Source: Flavobacteriales bacterium 33_180_T64 (GTDB lineage Bacteria; Bacteroidota; Bacteroidia; Flavobacteriales; Flavobacteriaceae). Taken from it: 64,000 nt of DNA. The notes beneath the pieces are model-generated. The model searched no databases. It was not told the DNA's origin and saw only the letters and a list, made by a program, of their open reading frames with translations. Shown piece after piece: positions 26,657-36,110 of this stretch. Position 1 is the first letter of the stretch. The number at the start of each line of letters is the position of its first letter. The position numbers and the translations under genes are program-made. Location: NCBI GenBank assembly GCA_002162685.1, contig MAAQ01000018.1:1-64000 (forward strand), in the 5' to 3' direction.

Positions 26657-29065
26657 ATGAAGAATTTAATAATTTCGCTTTGTAGTTTTCTTGTTGTTAC
26701 TATAATGGTTAATGCGCAAGTATTTGATCCTGTTGCCTGGAAAACTTCCGTGGAAAAAATTTCAGATACAGAGTACGATTTAATTTCTATAGCAACCATT
26801 GATAGTGGCTGGCATTTGTATTCTCAAAACGTTCCAGAAGACGGACCTATTCCTACCTCTTTTTTATATAAAGCTAATGCTAATTATGAATTAAAAGGAA
26901 GTACTTCTGAAGAAAAAGGGCATACTGTTGATGATCCTGTATTTCAAATGGTGATTACCTTTTTTGAAGATAAAGCCGAATTTAGACAACGTATCAAAGT
27001 TTTAAATAAAGAACTTTCTATTGTAGAAGGTGAAGTAGAGTTTATGACTTGTGATGATGAAAAATGCTTACCACCAGACTATGTAGATTTAGTATTTAAT
27101 TTAAAAGAGGCTAAAGTATCAAAAAAGAAAAATGATAACGAATCTCAATCTACTATCACATCACCATTTAATGCTTCAGGTGATACATCAAAAATTGTAG
27201 AACCCGTAAAATGGAAAGTTTCTGTAGAGAAAGTTTCTGATACTGAATATGTTTTGGTATCTAAAGCTACCGTAGATAAAGGTTGGCACCTGTATTCTCA
27301 AGAAGTTCCAGAAGGTGGGCCAATTGCAACAAGCTTTGAATATGAATTAAATAAAAGTATTAAACTTGTTGGGAAAACAATAGAAGACAAAGGGAAAACT
27401 GTTAAGGATAAGGTTTTCAATATGAACGTTAAATACTTTGAAAATAGTGCAACGTTTAGACAACGTATAAAAGTATCTAATACAGCAACAACATTAGTAA
27501 GTGCTGAGGTTGGATTTATGGCTTGTGATGATACACAATGTTTATCGCCAACTTATGAGGATTTACATTTTGATTTGACAAAAGCTGTAAAGGTTAAAGA
27601 TACTAGTTCTTCGGAAGAAGGAAGTAAAGAAGGCTTATGGACGATCTTTATTTTAGGTTTAGGTGCAGGTTTTATTGCTTTGTTTACACCTTGTGTATTT
27701 CCATTAATACCTATGACAGTTAGTTTTTTTACTAAGCAAAGTAAGACTAAATCTGAAGGTATTAAGAATGCTATAATCTATGGACTTAGTATTATTGTTA
27801 TATATGTAATTTTAGGAACCGGTGTCGTAGCCATTTTTGGAGCAAGCGCAATTAATGAATTTTCTACAAGTGTGATATTTAATCTTGTGTTTTTTGCTAT
27901 ACTCATTATTTTTGCAATTTCATTTTTAGGCGCATTTGAAATTATGCTGCCCAATTCTTGGGCTAATAAAATTGATAGAAAAGCAGATAAAGGAGGTTAT
28001 ACAGGTATTTTCTTTATGGCTTTAGCCTTAGCCATTGTGTCATTTTCTTGTACAGGTCCTTTTGTAGGTAATATAATTGTACTTTCAGCTTCTGAAGGAG
28101 GCCTAGCGCCTATGATTGGAATGTTAGGATTTTCACTTGCTTTAGCATTACCTTTTGCTTTATTTGCTGCGTTTCCTGGATGGTTAAATTCATTACCTAA
28201 ATCTGGAGGATGGTTAAACACTGTTAAAGTTGTTTTAGGGTTTTTTGAATTAGCTTTTGCATTTAAGTTTTTATCGCAAGCCGATTTAGTATTGCAATTA
28301 CATTTCTTAGAACGAGAAGTGTTTATTGCAATTTGGATTGCCATTTTTGGAGCTCTAGCCTTATACCTCTTCGGAAAAATACAACTGCCACACGATTCGC
28401 CATTAAAGAATATTTCTGTAGGACGATTACTATTAGGATTATTGACTTTATCATTTACTATTTATATGATTCCTGGACTTTGGGGAGCACCTTTAAACTT
28501 GATAAGTGCCTTTCCACCACCTTTAAATTATAGTGAATCGCCATACGGTGTTGGGTATACAAAAACTGGAGGAGGTAGTGTTTCTTCTGAGCATTCAAAT
28601 TTACCAGAAGGGGCACATTTATTAGCACCACACGATATTTTAGCATTTAATGATTATGATAAAGGATTAGCTTATGCGAAACAAGTTGGAAAACCAATCC
28701 TAATTGACTTTACAGGTTGGGCTTGTGTGAATTGTCGTAAAATGGAACAGAATGTATGGGTAAAACCTAATGTTTTAGCTAAATTAAAAAATGACGTTGT
28801 TTTGATCTCTTTGTATGTCGATGATAAACGAAAGCTTTCAGAAGAAGATGTTATAGATTCTAAGCTTAGACCTGGAAAAAAATTGAAATATATTGGTCAG
28901 AAATGGAGCGAGCTACAAACAATTAAATATAAAACTAATACACAACCTTATTATGTTTTAATGGATCATAATGAAGATAATTTGATAGTTCCAGTAGCGT
29001 ATACACCAGATGCAGAAGAATATTACAATTGGTTATCTGCTGGGATAAAGAACTATGAAAAGTAA
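26657..29065 (+). CDS. Thiol:disulfide interchange protein DsbD with duplicated N-terminal domain
   Basis: 802 residues, longer than the usual ~600-680. Signal peptide, then two tandem copies of the DsbD N-terminal domain at about 23-152 and 179-309, sharing WHLYSQ(N/E)VPE and FRQRIKV and the CDD(E/T)(K/Q)C(L)(P/S)P motif. The eight-helix transport domain (about 325-590) has Cys in FTPCVFPL and FSCTGPF. The C-terminal thioredoxin domain (about 660-802) has [11 protein letters not shown]. It carries electrons from cytoplasmic thioredoxin to periplasmic substrates, such as the nearby TlpA proteins. Start at 26657 gives a good signal peptide. Confidence 0.92.
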   Translation: MKNLIISLCSFLVVTIMVNAQVFDPVAWKTSVEKISDTEYDLISIATIDSGWHLYSQNVPEDGPIPTSFLYKANANYELKGSTSEEKGHTVDDPVFQMVITFFEDKAEFRQRIKVLNKELSIVEGEVEFMTCDDEKCLPPDYVDLVFNLKEAKVSKKKNDNESQSTITSPFNASGDTSKIVEPVKWKVSVEKVSDTEYVLVSKATVDKGWHLYSQEVPEGGPIATSFEYELNKSIKLVGKTIEDKGKTVKDKVFNMNVKYFENSATFRQRIKVSNTATTLVSAEVGFMACDDTQCLSPTYEDLHFDLTKAVKVKDTSSSEEGSKEGLWTIFILGLGAGFIALFTPCVFPLIPMTVSFFTKQSKTKSEGIKNAIIYGLSIIVIYVILGTGVVAIFGASAINEFSTSVIFNLVFFAILIIFAISFLGAFEIMLPNSWANKIDRKADKGGYTGIFFMALALAIVSFSCTGPFVGNIIVLSASEGGLAPMIGMLGFSLALALPFALFAAFPGWLNSLPKSGGWLNTVKVVLGFFELAFAFKFLSQADLVLQLHFLEREVFIAIWIAIFGALALYLFGKIQLPHDSPLKNISVGRLLLGLLTLSFTIYMIPGLWGAPLNLISAFPPPLNYSESPYGVGYTKTGGGSVSSEHSNLPEGAHLLAPHDILAFNDYDKGLAYAKQVGKPILIDFTGWACVNCRKMEQNVWVKPNVLAKLKNDVVLISLYVDDKRKLSEEDVIDSKLRPGKKLKYIGQKWSELQTIKYKTNTQPYYVLMDHNEDNLIVPVAYTPDAEEYYNWLSAGIKNYEK

Positions 29066-29099
29066 AGCTTAGCCTAATTCTTAGTCCTGTAAAGTTCTT

Positions 29100-29369
29100 T
29101 TAAGAGTTAGTTTTAAATGTATAAAGCCATTTGTCAAGCTCTTTTTGATTTGGATTTCTAAGTTTTTTAGAACCAATTAATAACGTCGGAAAATTGAGCT
29201 TCCTAGTATCATAAAGACCACGCAGTTCTTCTGCGTGGTCTTTATTGTTTTCAACGTCCAAGAATTCATAAGGTAATTTAGTGTCATTTAATACCTTTAA
29301 ATAGTATTGTGTTTTGTGACAACGTATTGTACCGTAGAGTTTTATTTTTGGAACCTGTTCAGTGTTCAT
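29100..29369 (-). CDS. Glutaredoxin-like protein, monothiol-type CHKT site
   Basis: 89 residues of glutaredoxin fold: KIKLYGTIRCHKTQYYLKVL, a CxxT site instead of CPYC, then LPYEFLDVENN, and FPTLLIGSKKL with the cis-Pro. It lies 15 bases after msrA, so it may recycle the methionine sulfoxide reductases or a low-molecular-weight thiol (inference). Confidence 0.8.
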   Translation of the reverse strand: MNTEQVPKIKLYGTIRCHKTQYYLKVLNDTKLPYEFLDVENNKDHAEELRGLYDTRKLNFPTLLIGSKKLRNPNQKELDKWLYTFKTNS

Positions 29370-29384
29370 TAGCTATAAAATAGT

Positions 29385-29936
29385 TTATTTAGTACTAGTT
29401 TTTAACTTATCGGCATGCATTCTCCGTAGCTTAGAAAGCTTAGGGTCAATAACAAAACTACAATATCCTTGTGTTTGGTTATTGGCATAATAGTTTTGAT
29501 GAGCAGCATCGGCTTCAAAGAATTTGTCTAATGGACTAATCTCTGTTGTAATAGGCATGTCGTAATACGGTGCCATCTCTTTAACAACAATTTCTGCACT
29601 ATGTTTTTGAGTGTCGTTATGATAATAAATAACAGAACGGTATTGTGTGCCAACATCTGCGCCTTGTCGGTTTAATGTTGTTGGATCATGACTTGTCATA
29701 AAAATCACTAATAAATCGCTATATGAAATGACTTCCGAATTAAAAGTGACTTGAACCACTTCAGCATGTCCTGTTAAGCCCGAGCAAATTTCTCTATAGG
29801 TAGGTGTTCCAGGAACTGTTCCTCCACTATAACCTGAGACAACGTTTTCAATACCTTTTATTTCATTAAAAATAGCTTCAATACACCAAAAGCATCCGGC
29901 TCCAACGGTGAGTTGTTCTAATGTTTTATTTGTCAT
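29385..29936 (-). CDS. msrA: Peptide methionine (S)-S-oxide reductase
   Basis: 183 residues, no signal peptide. Catalytic Cys in GAGCFWCIEAIF, then GYSGGTVPGTPTYREICSGLTGHAEVVQV, SHDPTTLNRQGADVGTQYRSVIYY and FFEADAAHQNYYANN. Reduces S-methionine sulfoxide. Its start overlaps the last base of the msrB stop codon. Confidence 0.95.
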   Translation of the reverse strand: MTNKTLEQLTVGAGCFWCIEAIFNEIKGIENVVSGYSGGTVPGTPTYREICSGLTGHAEVVQVTFNSEVISYSDLLVIFMTSHDPTTLNRQGADVGTQYRSVIYYHNDTQKHSAEIVVKEMAPYYDMPITTEISPLDKFFEADAAHQNYYANNQTQGYCSFVIDPKLSKLRRMHADKLKTSTK

Positions 29937-30397
29937 TATTTAGTCTCCTCGTTTTTTGAATCTAGTTGCATAGATTCAGAATTAATACAATAACGTAATC
30001 CGCTTGGTTCTGGACCATCAGGAAATACATGACCTAAATGTCCATCACAGGTATTGCACATCACTTCAACGCGTACCATGCCAAAAGAATCATCTTTTTT
30101 GTATTTAATAGCGTTTGGTTTAATAGGTTGAGTAAAACTAGGCCAACCTGAATCGGAGTTAAATTTAATTGTCGAATCAAATAGCGATGTGTCACAACAA
30201 ATACAGTTGTATTCACCTTCGTCATAAATACTACATAATGCACCACTATGTGGACGTTCTGTACCTTTTTGACGTGTGATTCTATATTGCTCTGGAGTTA
30301 ATTGTTGACGCCATTCCGCATTTGTTTTTTCTACGCGCCGATCTGGAGTAAGATTTCCTTTTACAGCGAAATTGATGATTGTTTTCCAAGTTAACAT
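29936..30397 (-). CDS. msrB: Peptide methionine (R)-S-oxide reductase
   Basis: 153 residues. Zn site in CICCDTSLF and CNTCDGHLGHVF; catalytic Cys in GLRYCINSESM; also SGWPSFTQPI. Reduces R-methionine sulfoxide. First gene of msrB-msrA-glutaredoxin. The two stereospecific activities are separate proteins here, not a fusion. Confidence 0.95.
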   Translation of the reverse strand: MLTWKTIINFAVKGNLTPDRRVEKTNAEWRQQLTPEQYRITRQKGTERPHSGALCSIYDEGEYNCICCDTSLFDSTIKFNSDSGWPSFTQPIKPNAIKYKKDDSFGMVRVEVMCNTCDGHLGHVFPDGPEPSGLRYCINSESMQLDSKNEETK

Positions 30398-30776
30398 AAC
30401 TTTTGTCCTTTCTGTTTTTAATTAATATGGTATGATTAACTTTTAAAGTTAGTCGAAATTTAATTCGTTTTATTACAAAGTAAGTTTTATTTATATAGGA
30501 GTTTATATCCTTAATGGAACGAATTTATTAAACCCGAAAAATAGGTGTATTTGAATTATATGGAGACAAATAGATGCCTATAAATTTATGGGTATTATAG
30601 TAGTCCTATTAGAAATATGGAATGAAGCTGGATTTGAAATTTGAACTGTAGATTTATATTCTTTAAAACAGATTTTCATAAAGTTAAGATAACTCGAAAT
30701 ATCTTGATTTGTAATAGTATTTATTAATGCCAAAACACAAAACCTATGCTTTGGCATTTTTTAAGAACAGTAAACC
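30398..30776 (+). other. Gap between msrB and the ridA-like gene, with a lone terminator-like hairpin
   Basis: No convincing ORF. AT-rich sequence that must contain the msrB promoter (minus strand). At 30726-30762 there is a 9-bp hairpin AATGCCAAA / TTTGGCATT followed by six T on the plus strand, although no plus-strand gene precedes it. I could not find a good TAnnTTTG box in front of it, so a small RNA is only a possibility. Confidence 0.5.
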
Positions 30777-31232
30777 CTATTTCAATGTAAAATGGCAGGT
30801 AATACCAACAGACAAATTGCCATATAACTTATGTACACCAAATATGGCTCTGGAGTGTGTGCCTCTTTTACCCAAAATATGCAAAAATAAATCTGAAGCC
30901 CCATCGACCACTCTTGGTGCTTCGTTCCAATTTTCACCTGACTGATAATAGGCGTCCATATGGTTTAGACCTTCTATATTGTCGAAGCCAACTTTATCAT
31001 TTATTTGTGATATCACATTTAATGCGGCTTGCTGCATGGCTTTATAACCATCCTCGGTGTTTAAATCCTCACCAAATCTACCTCTGTAGAGTAATTCACT
31101 ATTAACTATAGGAAATTGAATGGCCACATAAGCAATCTTACCTCGAACATTAACAGGTGTATACGATCCGCCTGGTTTACTCGGTGTTGGTAATTCTAAA
31201 TCTAATTCTTTTAATTTTTTTTCGATATTCAT
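30777..31232 (-). CDS. RidA/YjgF family protein
   Basis: 151 residues of the longer RidA subgroup (ELDLELPTPSKPGGSYTPV, GFDNIEGLNHMDAYYQSG, VVDGASDLFLHILGKRGTHSRAIFGV). RidA proteins hydrolyse reactive enamine/imine intermediates; this subgroup's substrate is unknown. It follows the Old Yellow Enzyme gene by 21 bases and probably belongs to the TetR-controlled set. Confidence 0.85.
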   Translation of the reverse strand: MNIEKKLKELDLELPTPSKPGGSYTPVNVRGKIAYVAIQFPIVNSELLYRGRFGEDLNTEDGYKAMQQAALNVISQINDKVGFDNIEGLNHMDAYYQSGENWNEAPRVVDGASDLFLHILGKRGTHSRAIFGVHKLYGNLSVGITCHFTLK

Positions 31233-31253
31233 AAGATCTATTTTAAGTCTGAA

Positions 31254-32342
31254 TTAAGCAAATGCATAATCTGTAAATCCTACCGCATCCACACCAAAAA
31301 AGGTTTCTGGATTTGGAGCTTGCAATTCAATATTGTTTTTTAAACGCTCAACAAAATCTGGATTAGAAATATAAGGCCTTCCTACATAAGCTAAATCAAA
31401 ACCGTCTTCTAAAACAGCATCGGCAGTTGCTATTGTAGATACATTTCCACCAGTAATTATAGTGCCTTCAAATGCATTTTTAATCGCCTTTCTTAAGTCT
31501 AATTGTCGGTCTGTTCTTGCGTTTTCCACTCCAAAAGAATCTTCTTGAACTACAATATGCATATAAACCAATCCTATTTCTTTTAATGCTTTTGCTAAAG
31601 AAATAAAGGTCTCTTCAACTTCGGTATAATCACTTTGCAAGTCATTGAAAGCACCAAAAGGCGAAATGCGAATCCCAACTTTATTGGCACCAATCTTATC
31701 AGCTACTTTTTGTGCAGTTTCTACCACAAAACGATTGTGATTTTCTACAGAACCACCATAGTCATCTGTACGTTGGTTTGACTTAGGATTGATAAATTGA
31801 TCCATCAAATAACCATTTGCAGCATGTAATTCTACACCATCGATTCCGGCTTCATTAATTAAACGCTCTGAAGCATTTACAAACTCGTCTTGTGTTTTTA
31901 AAATATCATCTTTGGTCATTTTTTTTGGCATTCCGTGATCTTTCATACCTGTTTCAGAAAAAATTTGTCCAGCTGCTTGTATTGCTGATGGTGCCATAAT
32001 AGTAGCACCTTTTGGCATATTTATCTGTGCCGAAACACGCCCTGTATGCATAATCTGTACAAATATTTTTCCGCCTTTTGTATGAACAGCATCTGCAACT
32101 TGTTTCCACCCTTTAATTTGTTCGTCCGAATAGGCACCAGGAATACGAGGATAACCTAATCCGTTTGCCGATGGGGAAGTTCCTTCGGTAATTATTAAAC
32201 CAGCAGATGCGCGTTGCTCATAATATTTGGCAATTAATTCGTTCGGAATATAGTTGGTTGCACGAGTACGTGTCATAGGCGCCATAACGATTTTGTTGTT
32301 TAATTGAAGGCCGCCTAATTGGTATGATTTTAATGAATTCAT
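31254..32342 (-). CDS. Old Yellow Enzyme family alkene reductase
   Basis: 362 residues. FMN-dependent NAD(P)H reductase of activated C=C bonds. Motifs: IVMAPMTRTRATN, GLGYPRIPG, HTGRVSA, GIDGVELHAANGYLMDQFIN, TDDYGGSVENHNRF, and AYVGRPYISNPDF. Resembles NemA/XenB-type enzymes that detoxify enones, nitro compounds or quinones. A TetR regulator with shared operators lies upstream in the cluster. Confidence 0.92.
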   Translation of the reverse strand: MNSLKSYQLGGLQLNNKIVMAPMTRTRATNYIPNELIAKYYEQRASAGLIITEGTSPSANGLGYPRIPGAYSDEQIKGWKQVADAVHTKGGKIFVQIMHTGRVSAQINMPKGATIMAPSAIQAAGQIFSETGMKDHGMPKKMTKDDILKTQDEFVNASERLINEAGIDGVELHAANGYLMDQFINPKSNQRTDDYGGSVENHNRFVVETAQKVADKIGANKVGIRISPFGAFNDLQSDYTEVEETFISLAKALKEIGLVYMHIVVQEDSFGVENARTDRQLDLRKAIKNAFEGTIITGGNVSTIATADAVLEDGFDLAYVGRPYISNPDFVERLKNNIELQAPNPETFFGVDAVGFTDYAFA

Positions 32343-32420
32343 TGTTTATTATTCTTTATGTTGTTATTCTCTTTTTAATTTTATTTGCTCAAGCTCAGTC
32401 GAGAATTATTACTGTTAAAT

Positions 32421-32452
32421 GAGATCTCTACTTACTTCGTAAGGGTATCTCC
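32421..32452. repeat. Short imperfect palindrome upstream of the Old Yellow Enzyme gene
   Basis: GAGATCTCTACTTAC-TTC-GTAAGGGTATCTC forms an imperfect stem. It lies in the 192-base gap between the OYE gene and the SDR gene and looks like an extragenic REP-type palindrome. Confidence 0.45.
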
Positions 32453-32534
32453 ATCCAAAATATATTTTGATTTTGATAATGCTCGATCTGACATTGCTGT
32501 ATATAATTGTCTATTTGAAAAATTTTCAGGTTAA

Positions 32535-33398
32535 TTAATACTTTAAAAGGTGTTCCATTTGTAATACATCTGATATCAATGCATCCTGAATAGGTTGTGT
32601 TTTTTCGTTATAATCAACCGTTCCATAATCGATTCCAGAAACCGTTCTTGTGGCTCTTTCTCCTTTAAGCGTTTCTATTAATTTCACATAATCGTCAACC
32701 ACTACTTGTGGTGATAAAGCATCTTCACTATTAAAAAAGCCTTCAAAGTTTTTAAGTACGGCTAGCGGCACATCTTTAAAATCACCATAATCAGCCAACA
32801 CCTCATCGTGTGCTTCTTTTGGTCCAGAATATAATAAGCCAGTTTGGAAAGGTCCAGGTTCTACGATGCAAACTTCAACACCAAAAGGCGCGACTTCGTA
32901 GCGTAAAGCTTGCGAATAACCTTCCATAGCAAACTTACTGGCATTATAGATTCCGAAATACGGGAATGACAAGCGACCTGCCAATGATGAGGTATTGATG
33001 ATTAATCCGTTTTTTGAAGCTCTCATATATGGCAATACGGCTTGTGTGGTACGAACAATACCGTAAAAATTGATATCCATTTGTTGCTTGACTTGTTCTA
33101 TGTTATAGGCTTCAGAAATACCTACATACATAACACCTGCATTATTAATTAAGGTATCAATTTTAGTGTCTTCCTCTGCTATTTTGTTAATAGCATTAGT
33201 TACAGATGCATCATTTGTAACATCTAATTCTAATACTTTAATATTCGAATTGAAACCTTCTAACTCCTGTTTCTTTTCAGCATTCTTTGAATCTGGATTC
33301 CGCATAGTTGCCCATACTTTATATCCTTTTTCTGCTAAGGATTTGGCTGCTAAAAATCCAAAGCCACTACTACTTCCTGTTATGACTACGTTTTTCAT
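32535..33398 (-). CDS. SDR family oxidoreductase
   Basis: 287 residues, classical short-chain dehydrogenase: cofactor site ITGSSSGFGFLAAKSLAEKGY, NNAGVMYVG, catalytic Ser in NTSSLAGRLSFPY and Tyr-Lys in YNASKFAMEGYSQALRYE. Substrate unknown. It is 20 bases downstream of the lipoprotein gene in the TetR-linked cluster. Confidence 0.9.
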   Translation of the reverse strand: MKNVVITGSSSGFGFLAAKSLAEKGYKVWATMRNPDSKNAEKKQELEGFNSNIKVLELDVTNDASVTNAINKIAEEDTKIDTLINNAGVMYVGISEAYNIEQVKQQMDINFYGIVRTTQAVLPYMRASKNGLIINTSSLAGRLSFPYFGIYNASKFAMEGYSQALRYEVAPFGVEVCIVEPGPFQTGLLYSGPKEAHDEVLADYGDFKDVPLAVLKNFEGFFNSEDALSPQVVVDDYVKLIETLKGERATRTVSGIDYGTVDYNEKTQPIQDALISDVLQMEHLLKY

Positions 33399-33418
33399 TT
33401 TTATATGCTTTTTTAAAA

Positions 33419-34282
33419 TTATCGTGTGATCGTTTCTGTTGTAAATCCGTTGTTAAATTTGATGTTTGTAGAGATGAATTTCCCTGCTTCTTCCAATTCA
33501 CCAGTTTTTGGATTTGGGAAAAAACCTGTACGTTCTGTAGCAATTAAAACCTCATCAATTTTTTCATATTTTAATTCCATTCTAAGAATTGCTTCGTTTA
33601 TACCCCAAGCTGGTAGCGAGAAATAAAAGAAATCAACCAGATTAGTATCTGGATTAAAATATAAAATATAGGAGTCGTCCGCTTCTTTTCCTGTTCCGGT
33701 ATACCCAATGGTTACCTTTTTGTAAGTGATATCATTTACGGTTTCTACACCTTCAAATTTTGCTTGTACACTAGGGTCACTCAATTTATACATCATACTA
33801 AACCAAAACGGGTTCACTTCTCTTAAAAATTTAGAAACACCTAAATGTGCTTTATCCGAAATATTTTTTCCTGCTAAGGTTGCGCTAATGTTTCCGTCTT
33901 GTAAAAACTGCGTAACCACACCTTCTTGCTTTGGAAACACGTGCACCTTATGCTTTGTGTATTTTGCAAAAGTAGTTTCGCCCTGAAAAATTAAGCGCTC
34001 TGTAGAGATGTCTTTTCCCTTGGCATAATCGTGATATACATAGGTGAATTCCACATCGTTTTTTGAAAGTAAATGCGACCAACCGCCATTAACTTGCTCC
34101 ATGCTATAAATTAATGCTTTGGCTTTGCCTTCTGGAGTATCTGCAAATTGCATCTTTTGTTCTACGGGTTCTACTTTTGTATCGGCTTTTTCTTTTTTCG
34201 TAGTAGTGTTACACGATTGTAAAGACAATGCAATAATCGCAGTGAAAATACTTGTTTTAATAATTGACATTTTTGTTTTCAT
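33419..34282 (-). CDS. Lipoprotein of unknown function (DUF6503-like)
   Basis: 287 residues with lipobox ALSLQSC, so lipid-anchored outside the cytoplasm. The body (TPEGKAKALIYSMEQVNGGWSHL, FWFSMMYKLSDPSV, DDSYILYFNPDTNLVDFFYFS) resembles flavobacterial lipoproteins annotated as DUF6503, with beta-rich lipid-binding-like character. The assignment is from memory of the pattern. Embedded between two SDR genes in the TetR cluster. Confidence 0.75.
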   Translation of the reverse strand: MKTKMSIIKTSIFTAIIALSLQSCNTTTKKEKADTKVEPVEQKMQFADTPEGKAKALIYSMEQVNGGWSHLLSKNDVEFTYVYHDYAKGKDISTERLIFQGETTFAKYTKHKVHVFPKQEGVVTQFLQDGNISATLAGKNISDKAHLGVSKFLREVNPFWFSMMYKLSDPSVQAKFEGVETVNDITYKKVTIGYTGTGKEADDSYILYFNPDTNLVDFFYFSLPAWGINEAILRMELKYEKIDEVLIATERTGFFPNPKTGELEEAGKFISTNIKFNNGFTTETITR

Positions 34283-34297
34283 TTTTTATTGATTAAC

Positions 34298-34999
34298 TTA
34301 AAAAGGATTGGTTGCCCAAACTGTTACTTCTGGAATAAAACCTTTGTCGTCCATTTCCAATACTGAACTAATGGTATGTGCAATATCGTTGCTGTCTAAT
34401 TTTTGAGCTTCAGTAGGTCGCTCAATTCTATCTTCAGTATAAAAGGCCGTTGTTACTTCACTTGGGTTTACCAAGCAAACTCGAATATTGTATTTCCTAA
34501 GCTCTGCTTGCCAACTTTGGGTCAATGCACGAACCGCAAATTTTGAGCTCGCATACACACTACCACTTGCAAAACCTTTTTGGCTGGCAGTAGATCCGAT
34601 ATTTATGATTGTTCCTTTGCTTGCTTTTAAACTTGGTAGTAATTCTTGTGTTACTAAACTTAGTCCAAATACATTGGTGTTATATACGGTGTAAAATTGT
34701 TCTTTGGTAATTTCGCCAAGAGGAGCAAATTCTCCAATGCCTGCATTGTTTATTAAAACATTAACTTCTCCACCTAAAAGACTAATAGCCTTTTGAGCAA
34801 GTTCTGGAATATTATCCAGATTTGAAATATCAAAAACCATTGGTATGGCGCCTATTTCATTGGCTGTTTTTTGAATGCGCTCTGCATTTCTTCCAGTAAT
34901 TAATACGGTTGCACCTTTGCTTATAAGTAGTTGCGCGGTGGCTTTTCCGATTCCTAAAGAACCACCAGTGATGATGATTTTTTTGTTTTTTAAGTTCAT
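34298..34999 (-). CDS. SDR family oxidoreductase, first gene of the TetR-controlled operon
   Basis: 233 residues: IITGGSLGIGKATAQLLI, NNAGIGEFAPLGEI, NIGSTASQKGFAS and YASSKFAVRALTQSWQAEL with the catalytic Tyr and Lys. Likely acts on a ketone or aldehyde. A TetR-type operator lies 32-51 bases upstream of its start. Confidence 0.9.
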   Translation of the reverse strand: MNLKNKKIIITGGSLGIGKATAQLLISKGATVLITGRNAERIQKTANEIGAIPMVFDISNLDNIPELAQKAISLLGGEVNVLINNAGIGEFAPLGEITKEQFYTVYNTNVFGLSLVTQELLPSLKASKGTIINIGSTASQKGFASGSVYASSKFAVRALTQSWQAELRKYNIRVCLVNPSEVTTAFYTEDRIERPTEAQKLDSNDIAHTISSVLEMDDKGFIPEVTVWATNPF

Positions 35000-35030
35000 C
35001 TTGTTTGTTTTAGTAGTGTGGTTTAATATT

Positions 35031-35050
35031 ATTAGACTAGTCGGTTTAAT
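35031..35050. promoter_or_regulatory. TetR operator 1 (in front of the SDR operon)
   Basis: ATTAGACTAGTCGGTTTAAT contains the perfect palindrome GACTAGTC. It shares TTAGACyAGTCGGT with the site upstream of the TetR gene at 35719-35739. Confidence 0.7.
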
Positions 35051-35066
35051 TTTTATTAAAATTTTT

Positions 35067-35630
35067 TTAGATTAATAAATCTAGAGATTGAATAAAATCG
35101 TCTAAGGGTTGTCTGCTTTTACTCGATTTCATTCTAGAAATGGCACCTTCCCAGCCATTCAATATAACAGATGCCATCATTCGTGTGTCTACTGTTTTTG
35201 AAATTTGATTGTTTTCTTTGCCTTCTCCCAAGCAAAGTTCGATTGTAGATTGCCATTTTTTTAATTGTTCATCTACAAATTCTTTAAATTCGTCGCTCAC
35301 ACCACCTTCCGAACAACTATCGCCTAACAAACAACCTTTTACAAATTCTTTGTCTTCAAATTCATTTGCTTTATCGCTATAAAATGCTATGATACGGTCT
35401 TTTGGTGACAATTCTTTTTGTTCTAATAAAACCGATTTAAAATTGTTTAAACCACAGTTAGAGTATTTTTCTAAAACCTGAATTGCAAATGCTTCTTTGC
35501 TTTTAAAATGATGATAGAATGACCCTTTAGGGATTTCAGCTGTTTTTAAAATTTCAGCCAAACCTACATTGCTATATCCCTTTTGAGAAAATAATTCTAA
35601 TCCTGCTGTTAATGCTTTTTCTTTGGTCAT
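35067..35630 (-). CDS. TetR/AcrR family transcriptional regulator
   Basis: 187 residues. N-terminal HTH: ALTAGLELFSQKGYSNVGLAEILKTAEIPKGSFYHHFKSKEAF. The C-terminal ligand domain (SKANEF... CLLGDSCSEGGVS) has a Cys pair CLLGDSC that could sense electrophiles. Matching operators flank it on both sides, indicating control of itself and of the SDR operon downstream. The inducer is unknown; by its targets a reactive carbonyl or quinone is plausible. Confidence 0.9.
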   Translation of the reverse strand: MTKEKALTAGLELFSQKGYSNVGLAEILKTAEIPKGSFYHHFKSKEAFAIQVLEKYSNCGLNNFKSVLLEQKELSPKDRIIAFYSDKANEFEDKEFVKGCLLGDSCSEGGVSDEFKEFVDEQLKKWQSTIELCLGEGKENNQISKTVDTRMMASVILNGWEGAISRMKSSKSRQPLDDFIQSLDLLI

Positions 35631-35718
35631 TATAATGTTTATTGATTGTAGTCAAACTTGAAATGAATACATTTTAACTGCTCTATTTACTATTTAATTA
35701 GATCTTAATAGTTGCTAT

Positions 35719-35739
35719 ATTAGACCAGTCGGTACAAAT
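35719..35739. promoter_or_regulatory. TetR operator 2 (in front of the TetR gene)
   Basis: ATTAGACCAGTCGGTACAAAT lies about 90 bases upstream of the regulator. It differs from operator 1 by one base in the shared 14-base core. Confidence 0.7.
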
Positions 35740-35915
35740 TTAATCAATTTTCACAAACTTTGATGAAAATTGGTTAAATTTTAACTTTTGCAGCTCTAAG
35801 TGATTCAAGCTGGCAAAAAAACAACCTCTATTAGTAATAAAAAAATAGCAAATATGAAATATGTACTTATAATTGAAATTTATGAGTAGCTTTTTATTTT
35901 TTTTTGAAGGTAAAT

Positions 35916-36016
35916 CCGCATTATGCATTAGAATATTGTTATGAGGTTTGACGTATAATAAAAGTAGTCCTTTTCTTGATTTCAAAACGCAATAGATTTT
36001 GTAATGCATAATGCGG
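35916..36016. mobile_element. MITE-like 101-bp element with 15-bp terminal inverted repeats
   Basis: Perfect inverted repeats CCGCATTATGCATTA (35916-35930) and TAATGCATAATGCGG (36002-36016) flank 71 AT-rich bases with no ORF. It lies in the 480-base gap between the TetR gene and the TlpA-like gene. No transposase is present and no clear target duplication was seen. The length and ends fit a non-autonomous element, but an RNA hairpin with long arms is an alternative. Confidence 0.5.
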
Positions 36017-36110
36017 GTTAAGTTGTAGAGATTATATGATGAAATTATTAAAAACTTTAACACTATAGATATTTACATCTACATTTATAAGCACTAACAC
36101 GTAATTCCTA

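Noticed and set aside
35740-36063. 107-codon minus-strand ORF in the gap after the TetR gene
   Set aside because: It begins beside the TetR operator and spans the inverted-repeat element. The residues are low-complexity (runs of Ile, Asn, Phe, Lys) with no domain-like pattern, so it looks like chance in AT-rich DNA.
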